Origin: Pseudomonas nitroreducens TX1
Lineage (GTDB): Bacteria > Pseudomonadota > Gammaproteobacteria > Pseudomonadales > Pseudomonadaceae
NCBI RefSeq assembly: GCF_000313755.1
Contig: NZ_AMZB01000136.1
Coordinates: 293,049 to 357,048 of the forward strand
DNA length: 64,000 nucleotides
Reading direction: 5' to 3'
A program made the translations under genes and the position numbers. The notes beneath the pieces are model-generated. The model was given only the letters and a program-made list of their open reading frames with translations, was not told the DNA's origin and searched no databases. Below, piece after piece: positions 38,351 through 50,414 of this stretch. The first letter of the stretch is position 1. Every line of letters begins with the position of its first letter.

Positions 38351-39321
38351 GCAGCGCCAGCGCAACGCCCGATCCACGAGTGGTGAAACAGGCCATCCAG
38401 TGGACCCTGCGCCTGAATGGCAGTGCCGACCCCGAACTGCTCAGCGCCTGCGAGCACTGGCGCCAGGCCAGCCCGGAGCACGAAACCGCCTGGCTGCGGG
38501 TGCAAGCGCTGAACAGCGAACTGGCCAGCGGTTACCAGGCTGTGCCCGGCGCCCGCGTGGCACTGGAGACGCTGGAGAACACCAGCCAGCGCCTGCAACG
38601 GCGCCAGGCGCTCAAGCTGCTCTCGACCTTTGCCATCGGCGCCTCCGCGCTATGGCTGGCCCGCGATGTCGCGCCCTGGCAGCGCTGGCTGGCCGACTAC
38701 AGCACGGCCACCGGCGAACGCCAGCGCTTCACCCTGGCAGATGGCAGCCTGCTGCAACTCAATACAGACAGTGCGGTGAACGTGCGCTTCGATCCGCACC
38801 AGCGCCTGCTGGTACTGGAGCGCGGCGAGATTCTGGTCAGCACCGCGAAGGACGCCGCACGACCGTTGCGCGTGCGCAATCGCAATGGGCTGTTCGAAGC
38901 GCTGGGCACCCGCTTCATGCTGCGTCAGGACGAGCACTCCACGCGCCTGAGCGTCGAGGAAGGTTCCGTGGCCATCGCCCCGCGCGTGCGCGGCCAGACC
39001 ACCGCCATCGCCGAGGCCGGGCAGACCTACGAGATCAACGGCGACAGCGCGCTGCTGGCCGAGCAGAGCAATATGGACAGCGCCGCCTGGGTCGACGGAC
39101 TGATCGTTACCCGCGACATGCGCCTGGCCGATTTCCTCGCCGAGATCGGCCGCTATCGCCATGGCCATCTGCAGTGCGACGAGAGCGTGGCCGACCTGCG
39201 GCTCTCCGGCGTGTTCCGCCTGGACGATACCAATCAGCTACTGGCCCTGCTGCCGCAGACCCTGCCAGTGCGGATAGAGAAGCGCACGGACTGGTGGGTG
39301 ACGGTGAGCGCGCGGGGCTGA
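38347..39321 (+). CDS. FecR-like anti-sigma regulator
   Basis: A 324-residue inner-membrane protein with a cytoplasmic DUF4880 N-terminal region (WRQASPEHETAWLRVQ), one membrane segment near residue 92 (LLSTFAIGASALWLARDVA) and a FecR domain (FTLADGSLLQLNTDSAVNV). GTG at 38347 overlaps the sigma gene stop (GTGA). It transmits the receptor signal to the sigma factor. Confidence 0.92.
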   Translation: MSSASATPDPRVVKQAIQWTLRLNGSADPELLSACEHWRQASPEHETAWLRVQALNSELASGYQAVPGARVALETLENTSQRLQRRQALKLLSTFAIGASALWLARDVAPWQRWLADYSTATGERQRFTLADGSLLQLNTDSAVNVRFDPHQRLLVLERGEILVSTAKDAARPLRVRNRNGLFEALGTRFMLRQDEHSTRLSVEEGSVAIAPRVRGQTTAIAEAGQTYEINGDSALLAEQSNMDSAAWVDGLIVTRDMRLADFLAEIGRYRHGHLQCDESVADLRLSGVFRLDDTNQLLALLPQTLPVRIEKRTDWWVTVSARG

Positions 39322-39347
39322 GCTGGAGGACTGGCGCGACCACAGGC

Positions 39348-39498
39348 CCCCTCTCCCAACCCTCTCCCTGAAGGGAGAGGGCGCTATCCGTGCAAACGGA
39401 GGGCTCTACGCTCGGCGGTTAGCGAGGTGTTCCGTTTCGCTCCGACCAGTCCCCTCGCCCTTCGGAGCGGGGCGAGTAGCCAGGGTTAGGGAGAGGGG
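39348..39498. repeat. Palindromic element, CCCTCTCCC family, about 151 bp
   Basis: Ends CCCCTCTCCCAACCCT and AGGGTTAGGGAGAGGGG are near-inverted copies. The inside holds CCCTCTCCCTGAAGGGAGAG, whose full arm is CCCTCTCCCTGAAGGG. It lies between the FecR and receptor genes. Together with the sequence to 39645 it fills a 324-base gap that also has an AT-rich GAGAATTATTTTTG stretch likely to be the receptor promoter. Confidence 0.78.
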
Positions 39499-39645
39499 AC
39501 TCTTGCCGGACACACACCAGGCCTCCGGCGACATCGTCAGGAGATAATACTCTTTCGCAATCGAGAATTATTTTTGTCGGGTTTCGCCACCTCGGCCGGC
39601 AAGGAGGAATAACCCGATCATTTCCCCGCTAACGGAAGCCCCAGC

Positions 39646-42090
39646 ATGCCAGCCGCCCACCTCCCGATGCCCTCCCCCGCTCTGCCTCGCACCAGCCGGC
39701 TGGCCCATGCCGTGCGCGGTGCCCTGCTCTGTGCAAGCCTGGGCGCCAGCCTGCCGCTGACCGCCGTCGCTGCGGACGCCAGCGCCATCACCAGCAGCCG
39801 CGCCTATGCCATTCCGGCCGGTCCGCTGGGTGAGGTGCTGAACGCTTTCGCCCGCGAAGCGCGAATCACCCTGTCGGCTACCCCCGAGCAGACCCGCGGC
39901 CTGAACTCGGCCGGGCTGAACGGCACCTACTCGGTGGACCAGGGCCTGGGCCGCCTGCTGGTGGATACCCCACTGGAAGCCGTCGACCAGGGCGACGGCA
40001 ACTACGTACTGCGCGCGGCCGCACAGAGCGACGTGCTGGCCATGCCGTCCAGCGACGTGTTCGCCCTGGGCAACGCGCTGGGCGAGGAAGACGGCTACCT
40101 GGCGACCCACAGCCAGATCGCCACCAAGACCTCCAAGTCTCTGCTGGAAACCAGCCAGAGCGTCTCGGTGATCACCCGCGAGCAGATCGACGACACCGCC
40201 TCCAAGACCGTGCAGCAAGCCATGCGCTACACCCCCGGCATCTTCACCGGCCAGGTCGGCGCCTCGAACCGCTACGACTATGTGGTAATGCGCGGCTTCG
40301 CCGACAACAGCGTGGACAACATCTACCTCGATGGCCTGAAGGCCATGGGCGACAGTGGCACCTTCAGTTCGATGCAAATCGACCCGTACTTCCTCGAGCG
40401 TATCGATGTGCTCAAGGGTCCGTCCTCGGTGCTCTACGGCCGCAGCCTGCCGGGCGGGCTGGTGGCGCTGACCAGCAAGAAGCCGTTGTATGAGGACTAC
40501 CACCAGATCACCGGCACCGTCGGCAACATGGGCCAGAAGGAAATGGGCTTCGACTTCAGCGGCCCGCTGGATGAGGAGAAGCGCATCGCCTACCGCCTGG
40601 TCGGCCTGGGCAAGGGTTCGGATACCCAGTTCGACCACGTCAAGGAAGAGCGCTACGCCATCGCCCCGACCCTGGCCATCGACTTCACCGACGACACCAC
40701 GCTGACCCTGCAGGGCTACCTGCAGCACGACCCGAACGGCGGCTACCACGGCGGCGTGCCGGCGGACGGCGCGCTGTTCCACCACAACGGCCGGAAGATC
40801 TCCCGCGAGTTTTTCGACGGCGAACCGAACCAGGACGACTTCGACCGCACCCAGCGCATGTTCGGCTACCAGCTGGAGCACCGTTTCGACGAGGTGTGGA
40901 GCGCGCGGCAGAACTTCCGCTACCTCGACTCCGACGTCGACCTCTCGCAGGTCTATGCCTATGGCTGGACCGCGCCGAATGAGAACACCCTGAACCGCTA
41001 CTACTCAGGCGCCAGCGAGCACCTGCAGGCTTACATCATCGATAACATGGCCCAGGCCGAGTTCAACACTGGCGCGGCCCAGCACACCCTGTTGATGGGC
41101 CTGGACTACCAGAAGCGTCGCACCGCCGTGGATTGGCGCTCAGGCTCCGCGGCGCCACTGGATGCCTTCGACCCGCACTACGGCAACGACGCCATCAGCT
41201 ACTACCCGGACGATAACCACACCCGTCGCCTGGAACAGACCGGCGTCTACCTGCAGGACCTGATCGACATCGACCACTGGCGCTTTTCCCTGGGCATGCG
41301 CGAGGACTGGGTGACGGTCGAGGACAAGAACCGCAGCACCGGCAGCAAGGCCGACGACGACTGGAAGAAATTCACCGGGCGCATCGGTGCGCTGTATCTG
41401 TTCGACAACGGCATCGCGCCGTACATCAGCTACTCCGAGTCGTTCAACCCCAACGCCTACTCCGACCAGTCCGGCACGCCGCTCGAGCCGACCGAGGGCA
41501 AGCAGTGGGAAGCCGGCCTGAAGTTCCAGCCCGAGGGCAGCCGCAGCCTGTACACCGCGTCGGTCTTCCACATCACCCAGGAGAACGTCGCCTCGAAGGA
41601 GCCGCAGGACAACTTCTACACCTCCGTGGGGGAAGTGCGCTCCCAGGGCTTCGAACTGGAGGCCCACACCCAGGTCACCGACAACCTCAAGGTGCTCGGC
41701 AGCTACACCTACACCGACATCACCTACGCCAAGTCACTGGACGGCAACCAGGGCCATACCCCGAACCAGGCACCCAAGCACATGGCCTCGCTGTGGGCCG
41801 ACTACGGCTTCAACGCCGGTCCGCTGGACGGCCTCTCCCTCGGCGGCGGTGCCCGCTACGTCGGCGAGACCTGGGCGGACAAGGAAAACACCCTGCGCGT
41901 GCCGGACTACACCCTGGTGGATGCGCGCATCGGCTACGACCTGTCCCGCGTCGGCCTGAAGGGCCTGGATGTCAGCCTCAACGCCAACAACCTGCTGGAC
42001 AGGGACTACGTGGCCTCCTGCTACAGCCTGGACTTCTGCTACTTCGGCGAGAAGCGCAACGTCACCGCGACGGTGAACTACCAGTTCTGA
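39646..42090 (+). CDS. TonB-dependent hydroxamate-siderophore receptor, signalling type
   Basis: An 814-residue outer-membrane receptor. A signal peptide (about 1-45) precedes an STN signalling domain (about 55-105, IPAGPLGEVLNAFAREARITL, split IPAGPLGEVLNAF, AREARITL). A plug follows (QSVSVITREQIDD, RIDVLKGPSSVLYGRS) and then a 22-strand barrel ending in VNYQF. The STN domain pairs with FecR. Overall pattern and C-terminus resemble the FoxA/FiuA hydroxamate receptors of P. aeruginosa, so ferrioxamine is a fair guess. Ligand not proven. Confidence 0.88.
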   Translation: MPAAHLPMPSPALPRTSRLAHAVRGALLCASLGASLPLTAVAADASAITSSRAYAIPAGPLGEVLNAFAREARITLSATPEQTRGLNSAGLNGTYSVDQGLGRLLVDTPLEAVDQGDGNYVLRAAAQSDVLAMPSSDVFALGNALGEEDGYLATHSQIATKTSKSLLETSQSVSVITREQIDDTASKTVQQAMRYTPGIFTGQVGASNRYDYVVMRGFADNSVDNIYLDGLKAMGDSGTFSSMQIDPYFLERIDVLKGPSSVLYGRSLPGGLVALTSKKPLYEDYHQITGTVGNMGQKEMGFDFSGPLDEEKRIAYRLVGLGKGSDTQFDHVKEERYAIAPTLAIDFTDDTTLTLQGYLQHDPNGGYHGGVPADGALFHHNGRKISREFFDGEPNQDDFDRTQRMFGYQLEHRFDEVWSARQNFRYLDSDVDLSQVYAYGWTAPNENTLNRYYSGASEHLQAYIIDNMAQAEFNTGAAQHTLLMGLDYQKRRTAVDWRSGSAAPLDAFDPHYGNDAISYYPDDNHTRRLEQTGVYLQDLIDIDHWRFSLGMREDWVTVEDKNRSTGSKADDDWKKFTGRIGALYLFDNGIAPYISYSESFNPNAYSDQSGTPLEPTEGKQWEAGLKFQPEGSRSLYTASVFHITQENVASKEPQDNFYTSVGEVRSQGFELEAHTQVTDNLKVLGSYTYTDITYAKSLDGNQGHTPNQAPKHMASLWADYGFNAGPLDGLSLGGGARYVGETWADKENTLRVPDYTLVDARIGYDLSRVGLKGLDVSLNANNLLDRDYVASCYSLDFCYFGEKRNVTATVNYQF

Positions 42091-42123
42091 TTGCATGCCA
42101 CCCAGGTCGCCGGGCGGCATTCT

Positions 42124-42202
42124 TGTAGGAGCGAACCTTGCCCGCGAGATCCTGCCCGAATCAGCAGGGTCGCAGGTTTCGCGGATATGATCCGCTCCTA
42201 CA
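42124..42202. repeat. REP doublet of a different subtype
   Basis: TGTAGGAGCGAACCTTGCCC and ATCCGCTCCTACAG share only the outer GTAGGAGCG with the other REPs. The inner stems differ (AACCTTGCCCGCGA against TTTCGCGGATATGATCC). It lies between the receptor gene and a terminator and is probably a separate REP subfamily. Confidence 0.75.
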
Positions 42203-42241
42203 GAAAAAAGAGCCCCGTGTCGCGGCCGTCGGCCCGGGGCC
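42203..42241 (-). terminator. Intrinsic terminator of the 62-residue ORF
   Basis: On minus, GCCCCG and CGGGGC pair across an inner GC-rich loop and are followed by TCTTTTTT. Confidence 0.85.
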
Positions 42242-42249
42242 TTCATACC

Positions 42250-42438
42250 TTAGAACTCTGCCGCCTGGCGGTAACGCGCTTCCAGCTCCAGCGAAACCCG
42301 GTAGGCCTGCGCCTCGCCTTCGGTGTGGAAGATGCCGACCAATTGCCCCTCCTGGTACACATCCCAGCAACGCCCGCCATGGGCGCGGAACTCGCGGGAT
42401 TTATGGTCATCGTCACGCTCGGTCACTGTAATGCTCAT
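42250..42438 (-). CDS. Conserved hypothetical protein, 62 aa
   Basis: A small soluble protein starting MSITVTERDDDHKSREFRAH, with RCWDVYQEGQLVGIFHTEGE and EAQAYRVSLELEARYRQA. The amphipathic end suggests a helix after a small beta unit. GGAGAAGAAAG precedes the ATG, and a terminator follows the stop. I do not recognise a function. It is separate from ssb by about 170 bases. Confidence 0.78.
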   Translation of the reverse strand: MSITVTERDDDHKSREFRAHGGRCWDVYQEGQLVGIFHTEGEAQAYRVSLELEARYRQAAEF

Positions 42439-42565
42439 GTCTTTCTTCTCCGGTTTTGCCGTACATCAAGGCAGCTCCAGAATCATTCAGTTAGCTAGCT
42501 AATTAAATGCCTGATTTCGAGAAAGACCCTTGCAAGGATTCGCCAAAACGAGCGTCCCAGAAACG

Positions 42566-42593
42566 CAAAAGCGCAGCTCGAAGGCTGCGCTCT
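42566..42593 (-). terminator. Intrinsic terminator after ssb
   Basis: On minus, AGCGCAGC and GCTGCGCT pair around CTTCGA and are followed by TTTGCG, about 20 bases past the ssb stop. Confidence 0.85.
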
Positions 42594-42612
42594 TGGTGAC
42601 GAACCGTTCGGC

Positions 42613-43110
42613 TCAGAACGGGATGTCGTCGTCGAAGCTGTCGTAGTCCGGAGCCGGTTGCGGCGCAGGCTGGGACTGCTGCTGAGGCGCAGGACGCTGG
42701 GCCTGCTGCGGACGCTGCTGCGGCTCGCGGGGAGCGCGCGGAGCGTCGTCACCACCGGCGCCGGGACGGCCGCCCAGCAGTTGCATGTTGCCGTTGATGT
42801 CGACGACGATTTCGGTGGTGTACTTGTCCTGGCCGTCCTGACCCTGCCACTTGCGGGTACGCAGGCTGCCTTCGACATAGATCTGCGAACCCTTGCGCAC
42901 GTACTCGGCGACGATTTCCGCCAGGCGACCGAAGAACACCACGCGGTGCCACTCGGTACGCTCCTGCTGCTGGCCGGTCTGCTTGTCCTTCCAGCTCTCG
43001 CTGGTGGCGAGGGTGACGTTGGTCACCGCGTTGCCGTTGGGCATGTAGCGGGTTTCCGGATCGCCACCGACGTTACCGACCAGAATGACTTTGTTAACCC
43101 CACGGGCCAT
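42613..43110 (-). CDS. ssb: Single-stranded DNA-binding protein
   Basis: A 165-residue OB-fold protein ([43 protein letters not shown]) with a Pro/Gln-rich linker (about 115-150) and the acidic tail DDDIPF that recruits repair proteins. It covers single-stranded DNA during replication and repair. It follows the MFS gene by nine bases. The uvrA gene diverges from the same region. Confidence 0.96.
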   Translation of the reverse strand: MARGVNKVILVGNVGGDPETRYMPNGNAVTNVTLATSESWKDKQTGQQQERTEWHRVVFFGRLAEIVAEYVRKGSQIYVEGSLRTRKWQGQDGQDKYTTEIVVDINGNMQLLGGRPGAGGDDAPRAPREPQQRPQQAQRPAPQQQSQPAPQPAPDYDSFDDDIPF

Positions 43111-43119
43111 GACGCTCTC

Positions 43120-44517
43120 CTAAAGGCTTCGGCACGTCGCCTGCTCGGCGCCGGCGAGGCGCTCGAGGGACGTGCGATCAACTTGTTGGGAATCCACTTT
43201 GACATAAGCGGCCGCTTCTTCAGCGACCACCATCACATCGCTCACACCGGGCAATGCCTTGAAACGCTCAGCCAACGAAGCATCGCGCAGCGCCTCATCG
43301 GACAGAGGCAGGCGAATACTCGTTACATAAGGCGGTTCACGCATGGTAACAGCAATCGCCAGCCAGATGGCAGCCAGCACGGCGCAGCCGATGAATACCC
43401 CGTCAAGCCCGCCGTGCTGGAACATCCAGCCGCCCAGGATGCCGCCCACGGCGGCGCCGAGGAACTGGCTGGTGGAGTAAACGCCCATTGCCGTGCCCTT
43501 GCCGCCGGCAGGCGAGACCTTGCTTACCAGCGAAGGCAGCGAAGCCTCCAGCAGGTTGAAAGCGGTGAAGTAGACGATGATGCCGAACACCAGTTCCTTG
43601 AGGCTGTTGCCGAATTCCCAGAAGAACAGTTCGCAGAGCATCAGGGTCGCCACGGCGCCGGCCAGCACGCGTTTCATCTGGCGCTTCTTCTCGGCGTAGA
43701 TGATGAACGGCACCATGCCGAAAAAGCCCACCAGCAGTGCGGTCAGGTAGACCCACCAGTGCTCTTCCTTGGGCAGCCCGGCGCGCTCCACCAGCGCCAG
43801 CGGCAGCGCGACGAAGCTGGCCATGAGGATGGCGTGCAGGACCAGGATGCCGGCGTCCAGGCGCAGCAGCTCGCCGTTCTTCAGGGTCGGCAGCAGAGAC
43901 TGCTTGGCCACGCTGGACTCGCGGTGCTGCATGCGGTGGTCCGGCGTTGGGACGAAAAACAGGATGATCAGCATGCCCACCAGGGCCATCCCGGCAGTGA
44001 ACCAGAACAGCCCGTGCAGGCCGAACCAGTGGGTCAGCACGGGGCCGGCGACCATCGCCACGGCGAAGGATACGCCGATGCTCATGCCGATCATCGCCAT
44101 GGCCTTGGTGCGGTGCTGCTCGCGGGTAAGGTCGGACAGCATCGCCATTACCGCCGCGGAGATCGCCCCGGCGCCTTGCAGGACGCGGCCGGCGATGATG
44201 CCCCAGATGGAATCGGCGTTGGCCGCCAGCGCAGCGCCGGCGGCGAACACCAGCAAGCCGACGACAATGATCGGCCGGCGGCCGATGCGGTCGGACAGGG
44301 TGCCCAGGGGAATCTGCAGGATGGCCTGGGTCAGGCCGTAGGCGCCGATGGCCAGGCCGATCAGCGCCGGGGTGGCGCCGGCCAGGTCCTGACCGTAGGT
44401 GGCGAGCACCGGCAGCACCATGAACATGCCGAGCATGCGAAACGCGAAGACCAGCGACAGGCCGGCGGCTGCGCGGGTTTCGGTGCCACTCATGCGCTCT
44501 GTGTGGGAATCGTGCAT
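43120..44517 (-). CDS. MFS transporter, drug:H+ antiporter type
   Basis: A 465-residue membrane protein with twelve predicted helices; the motif GTLSDRIGRRPIIV lies between helix 2 and 3, and GRVLQGAGAISAA is helix 4/5. A soluble C-terminal tail of about 70 residues (SDEALRDASLAERFKALPG) is unusual in exporters and may regulate or bind. Start 44517 (MHDSHTERMSG) is chosen over an upstream Met. Substrate unknown. Confidence 0.88.
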   Translation of the reverse strand: MHDSHTERMSGTETRAAAGLSLVFAFRMLGMFMVLPVLATYGQDLAGATPALIGLAIGAYGLTQAILQIPLGTLSDRIGRRPIIVVGLLVFAAGAALAANADSIWGIIAGRVLQGAGAISAAVMAMLSDLTREQHRTKAMAMIGMSIGVSFAVAMVAGPVLTHWFGLHGLFWFTAGMALVGMLIILFFVPTPDHRMQHRESSVAKQSLLPTLKNGELLRLDAGILVLHAILMASFVALPLALVERAGLPKEEHWWVYLTALLVGFFGMVPFIIYAEKKRQMKRVLAGAVATLMLCELFFWEFGNSLKELVFGIIVYFTAFNLLEASLPSLVSKVSPAGGKGTAMGVYSTSQFLGAAVGGILGGWMFQHGGLDGVFIGCAVLAAIWLAIAVTMREPPYVTSIRLPLSDEALRDASLAERFKALPGVSDVMVVAEEAAAYVKVDSQQVDRTSLERLAGAEQATCRSL

Positions 44518-44669
44518 AGGCCCCTCATGGAAAGACGAAAAACGGGGATGCGCTGAATTGCCCCCGTGACGTCGCGTCATCCGGGCCTTGCAGAGCCGGT
44601 TGTCGCCAACGCCGAAAAATAGCCGCGCATTCTAGCAGTCCTGCGGTCCAACGACACGTACGCGCCACT

Positions 44670-44699
44670 TTGCCGCGTGCCGACCCCGCCCCGTATACT
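44670..44699 (+). promoter_or_regulatory. Sigma70-like promoter of uvrA
   Basis: TTGCCG (44670-44675) and TATACT (44694-44699) with an 18-base spacer, 32 bases before the uvrA start. I see no CTGT-N8-ACAG LexA site in the divergent ssb-side region. Confidence 0.55.
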
Positions 44700-44730
44700 C
44701 ATCTGTTTTCGCCCGCCAAGCGAGGCCGTA

Positions 44731-47565
<2,835 letters not shown>

Positions 47566-47579
47566 TCCGCACCGGCATG

Positions 47580-47618
47580 AAAAAGCCCCTGCCGCCGAAC
47601 GGCGCAGGGGCTTTTTAT
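47580..47618 (+). terminator. Intrinsic terminator after uvrA
   Basis: AAAAGCCCCTGC and GCAGGGGCTTTTT pair around a CGCCGAACGGC inner stem. The ends are symmetrical, so it can also serve the converging ftnA transcript. Confidence 0.9.
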
Positions 47619-47672
47619 TGTGCCCTTGGAGAAGCGGGTCATGCCCGCGGCAGGCGCGAGAGCGCGCCTGGA

Positions 47673-48137
47673 TCAGAGCTGCGACTGCAGGTAATTCTCC
47701 AGGCCCATCTTCTGGATCAGCCCCAGTTGCTGCTCCAGCCAGTAGGCGTGGTCTTCCTCGGTATCGGTCAGTTGCACACGGAGGATGTCGCGGGTGACGA
47801 AGTCCTTGTGCTTTTCGCACAGGGCGATGCCCTTGGCCAGCGCGGCGCGGACGTGACGCTCCAGCTTGAGGTCAGCCTCCAGCATCTCCGGCACGGTCTT
47901 GCCCGGATGGATGTCGTCCGGACGCATGCGCGGGGTGCCTTCGAGCAGCAGAATGCGGCGCAGCAGGGCGTCTGCGTGCTGGGTTTCCTCTTCCATCTCG
48001 TGGTTGAGACGCTCGTAGAGCTTGGTAAAGCCCCAGTCCTCGTACATGCGCGAGTGGATGAAGTACTGGTCGCGAGCGGCCAGCTCACCGGTCAGCAGCG
48101 TGTTGAGATAATCGATAACCTCGGCGTGGCCTTGCAT
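47673..48137 (-). CDS. ftnA: Heme-free bacterial ferritin FtnA (formerly BfrA)
   Basis: A 154-residue four-helix iron-storage subunit that forms 24-mers. Ferroxidase ligands Glu18, Glu51 and His54 are present ([17 protein letters not shown]), with EEDHAYW for the far pair. Residue 52, a Met that binds heme in true bacterioferritins, is Thr here, matching the P. aeruginosa FtnA that lacks heme. AGGGAGAAGG precedes the ATG. Next to katA, as in other Pseudomonas. Confidence 0.92.
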   Translation of the reverse strand: MQGHAEVIDYLNTLLTGELAARDQYFIHSRMYEDWGFTKLYERLNHEMEEETQHADALLRRILLLEGTPRMRPDDIHPGKTVPEMLEADLKLERHVRAALAKGIALCEKHKDFVTRDILRVQLTDTEEDHAYWLEQQLGLIQKMGLENYLQSQL

Positions 48138-48221
48138 CAGCCTTCTCCCTGGGATGTGACAGCGAATTAAACGGCGCTATGGTCGCGACTGGCCATGACC
48201 GAGGTCAAGCACCGGAAACGC

Positions 48222-48245
48222 AGCCGCCCTCCGAGGAGGGCGGCT
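48222..48245 (-). terminator. Probable terminator after katA
   Basis: On minus, AGCCGCCCTCC and GGAGGGCGGCT form an 11-bp stem closed by a two-base loop (strictly TC), followed by GCGTTTCC. The U run is weak. Confidence 0.7.
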
Positions 48246-48262
48246 GGTAGTGCGCGTTGAAC

Positions 48263-49711
48263 TTAGGCGAGCTGCAAGCCAAGGGCCTTGGCGACGCCTT
48301 CGCCGTAGGCCGGATCGATGTTGAAGAACAGCGCGAGCTGACGGCGCTGGATAGCCTCCGGCACACCCGCCATGTCACCGGCGATGTTCTGATACAGACG
48401 CTGCCGCTGGGCCTCGTCGAACAGGCGGAACAGCGCGGCCGGCTGGCTGTAATAGTCATCGTCCGCGCGGTGGTTCCAGTGATCCGCACTGCCTTCCAGC
48501 GTCAGCGGCGGCTCGGAATAGTCCGGCTGCTCCTGCCACTGGTTGAAGCTGTTCGGCTCGTAGGTGACGGTCATGTCGCCATTGTTGCCGTCCACCCGCA
48601 TGGCGCCGTCGCGGTGGTAGATGCGCGGATTGTTGCGCGCGGCGTTCACCGGGATCTGGTGGTGGTTCACGCCCAGGCGGTAGCGGTGCGCATCGCCGTA
48701 GGAGAACAGGCGCCCCTGGAGCATCCGGTCCGGGGAGAAGCCGATGCCGGGAACAATGTTCGCCGGGCTGAAGGCGGACTGCTCGACTTCCGCGAAGTAG
48801 TTGGCCGGATTGCGGTTGAGCTCGAAATAGCCCACCTCGATCAGCGGATAGTCACCGTGCGGCCAGACCTTGGTCAGGTCGAACGGGTTGTAGCGGTAGG
48901 TCGCCGCTTCCTTCTCCGGCATTACCTGGACGTACATCTTCCAGCGTGGGAAATCGCCGCGCTCGATGGCGTCGTAAAGGTCCCGCTGCGAACTCTCGCG
49001 ATCAGCGCCGACCAGCTTGGCGGCTTCCTCATTGCTCAGGTTCTCGATGCCCTGCTGGGTCTTGAAGTGGAACTTCACCCAGAAGCGCTCGTTGCTGGCG
49101 TTGATGAAGCTGAAGGTGTGGCTGCCGAAGCCGTGAACGTGACGGTAGCTGCGTGGCAGACCTCGGTCGCTGAAGTCGATAGTCAATTGGTGCAGCGCTT
49201 CGGGCAGGTGCGAGAAGAAGTCCCACTTCATCGTGGCGTTGCGCAGGTTGGTACGCGGGTCGCGCTTCACCACGTGGTTCAAGTCAGGGAATTTCAGCGG
49301 ATCGCGGAAGTAGAAGACCGGGGTGTTGTTACCCACCAGGTCCCAGTTGCCTTCCTCGGTGTAGAACTTCAGGGCAAAGCCGCGGATATCACGCTCGGCA
49401 TCCGCCGCGCCGCGTTCACCGGCGACAGTGGAGAAACGCAGGAACAGCGGGGTCTGCTTGCCGACTTGGGAGAACAGCTTGGCGCGGCTGAAGCGGGTGA
49501 TGTCATGGGTGACGGTAAAAGTGCCGTAGGCGGCAGAGCCCTTGGCGTGCATGCGGCGCTCAGGAATCACTTCGCGGTCGAAGTGCGCGAGCTTCTCCAG
49601 GAACCAGACATCCTGCAGCAGCATCGGGCCCCGCAGGCCGGCGGTCTGGACGTTCTGGTTATCAACGACCGGCGCTCCGGCAGCAGTCGTCAGGCGGGTG
49701 TTGTCACTCAT
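48263..49711 (-). CDS. katA: Catalase KatA
   Basis: A 482-residue monofunctional heme catalase (small subunit clade) that disproportionates hydrogen peroxide. The distal His55 lies in [28 protein letters not shown] carries the proximal heme Tyr, and FRFSTV / [11 protein letters not shown] are typical. Start 49711 has AGGAG upstream. ATP-independent and soluble. It is probably the main growth catalase. No clear OxyR site is seen in the 270 bases upstream. Confidence 0.95.
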   Translation of the reverse strand: MSDNTRLTTAAGAPVVDNQNVQTAGLRGPMLLQDVWFLEKLAHFDREVIPERRMHAKGSAAYGTFTVTHDITRFSRAKLFSQVGKQTPLFLRFSTVAGERGAADAERDIRGFALKFYTEEGNWDLVGNNTPVFYFRDPLKFPDLNHVVKRDPRTNLRNATMKWDFFSHLPEALHQLTIDFSDRGLPRSYRHVHGFGSHTFSFINASNERFWVKFHFKTQQGIENLSNEEAAKLVGADRESSQRDLYDAIERGDFPRWKMYVQVMPEKEAATYRYNPFDLTKVWPHGDYPLIEVGYFELNRNPANYFAEVEQSAFSPANIVPGIGFSPDRMLQGRLFSYGDAHRYRLGVNHHQIPVNAARNNPRIYHRDGAMRVDGNNGDMTVTYEPNSFNQWQEQPDYSEPPLTLEGSADHWNHRADDDYYSQPAALFRLFDEAQRQRLYQNIAGDMAGVPEAIQRRQLALFFNIDPAYGEGVAKALGLQLA

Positions 49712-49937
49712 CGTTACTCTCCTCAACGGCGGGGTGTTGGAAATCGACATTTCACCCAAGCGGTGGGTGGATCCAACATCCCAATCGGACAATTAAGCGC
49801 TTCCTTCAGCTTTGCGGCAGTTGATCCCGCTCACCTAGCAGTAGAAGTCGACGCCGTTAAGGATCGGTGACAACGGGATGGATCAGCCAATTTATTGATT
49901 TGAGCTGATCGATAGAGAAAACTTTTCAACAGGCGAT

Positions 49938-49968
49938 AAAAAACCGGGCACAGGGCCCGGTTTCTTAT
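49938..49968 (-). terminator. Intrinsic terminator of the alpha operon
   Basis: On minus, AAACCGGGC and GCCCGGTTT pair around CCTGT and are followed by TTTATC, 13 bases after rplQ. The remaining sequence to 49711 should hold the katA promoter; no gene is seen. Confidence 0.9.
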
Positions 49969-49981
49969 CAAGGCGTGAGCC

Positions 49982-50371
49982 TTACTCTGCAGCTTCTACT
50001 GCTTGGCCGCCAACAGCGCGGTCAATCAGTTCGACGTATGCCATGGGGGCATTGTCGCCGGCGCGGAAGCCGCACTTCAGGATGCGCAGGTAGCCGCCCG
50101 GACGGTTGGCGTAGCGCTTGCCCAGTTCGTTGAACAGCTTGCCTACGGCTTCTTTCGAACGGGTACGGTCGAAAGCGAGACGACGGTTGGCAACGCTATC
50201 CACTTTAGCCAGGGTGATCAGCGGCTCGGCAACGCGACGCAGTTCCTTGGCCTTGGGCAGGGTGGTTTTGATCAGTTCGTGTTCGAAGAGCGACACAGCC
50301 ATGTTCTGGAACATAGCCTTGCGGTGCGCGCTGGTGCGGCTCAGGTGACGACCACTTTTACGATGGCGCAT
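49982..50371 (-). CDS. rplQ: 50S ribosomal protein L17
   Basis: A 129-residue large-subunit protein, starting [20 protein letters not shown] and containing [21 protein letters not shown]. Last gene of the alpha operon behind rpoA. It binds 23S rRNA near the exit tunnel. Length is normal. Confidence 0.97.
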   Translation of the reverse strand: MRHRKSGRHLSRTSAHRKAMFQNMAVSLFEHELIKTTLPKAKELRRVAEPLITLAKVDSVANRRLAFDRTRSKEAVGKLFNELGKRYANRPGGYLRILKCGFRAGDNAPMAYVELIDRAVGGQAVEAAE

Positions 50372-50414
50372 GGTTCAATTCCTTTCCAAACTTTACGTTC
50401 GGTAGCTACGACGA

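Noticed and set aside
44518..44730. LexA (SOS) box for ssb or uvrA
   Set aside because: No CTGT-N8-ACAG or close variant is present in the divergent region.
48257..49870. 537-codon open frame on plus
   Set aside because: Antisense to katA, which is fully conserved.
49850..49935. Possible OxyR or ANR site before katA
   Set aside because: ATTGATTTGAGCTGATCGATAG has only partial matches to either consensus and the spacing is wrong, so I do not call it.
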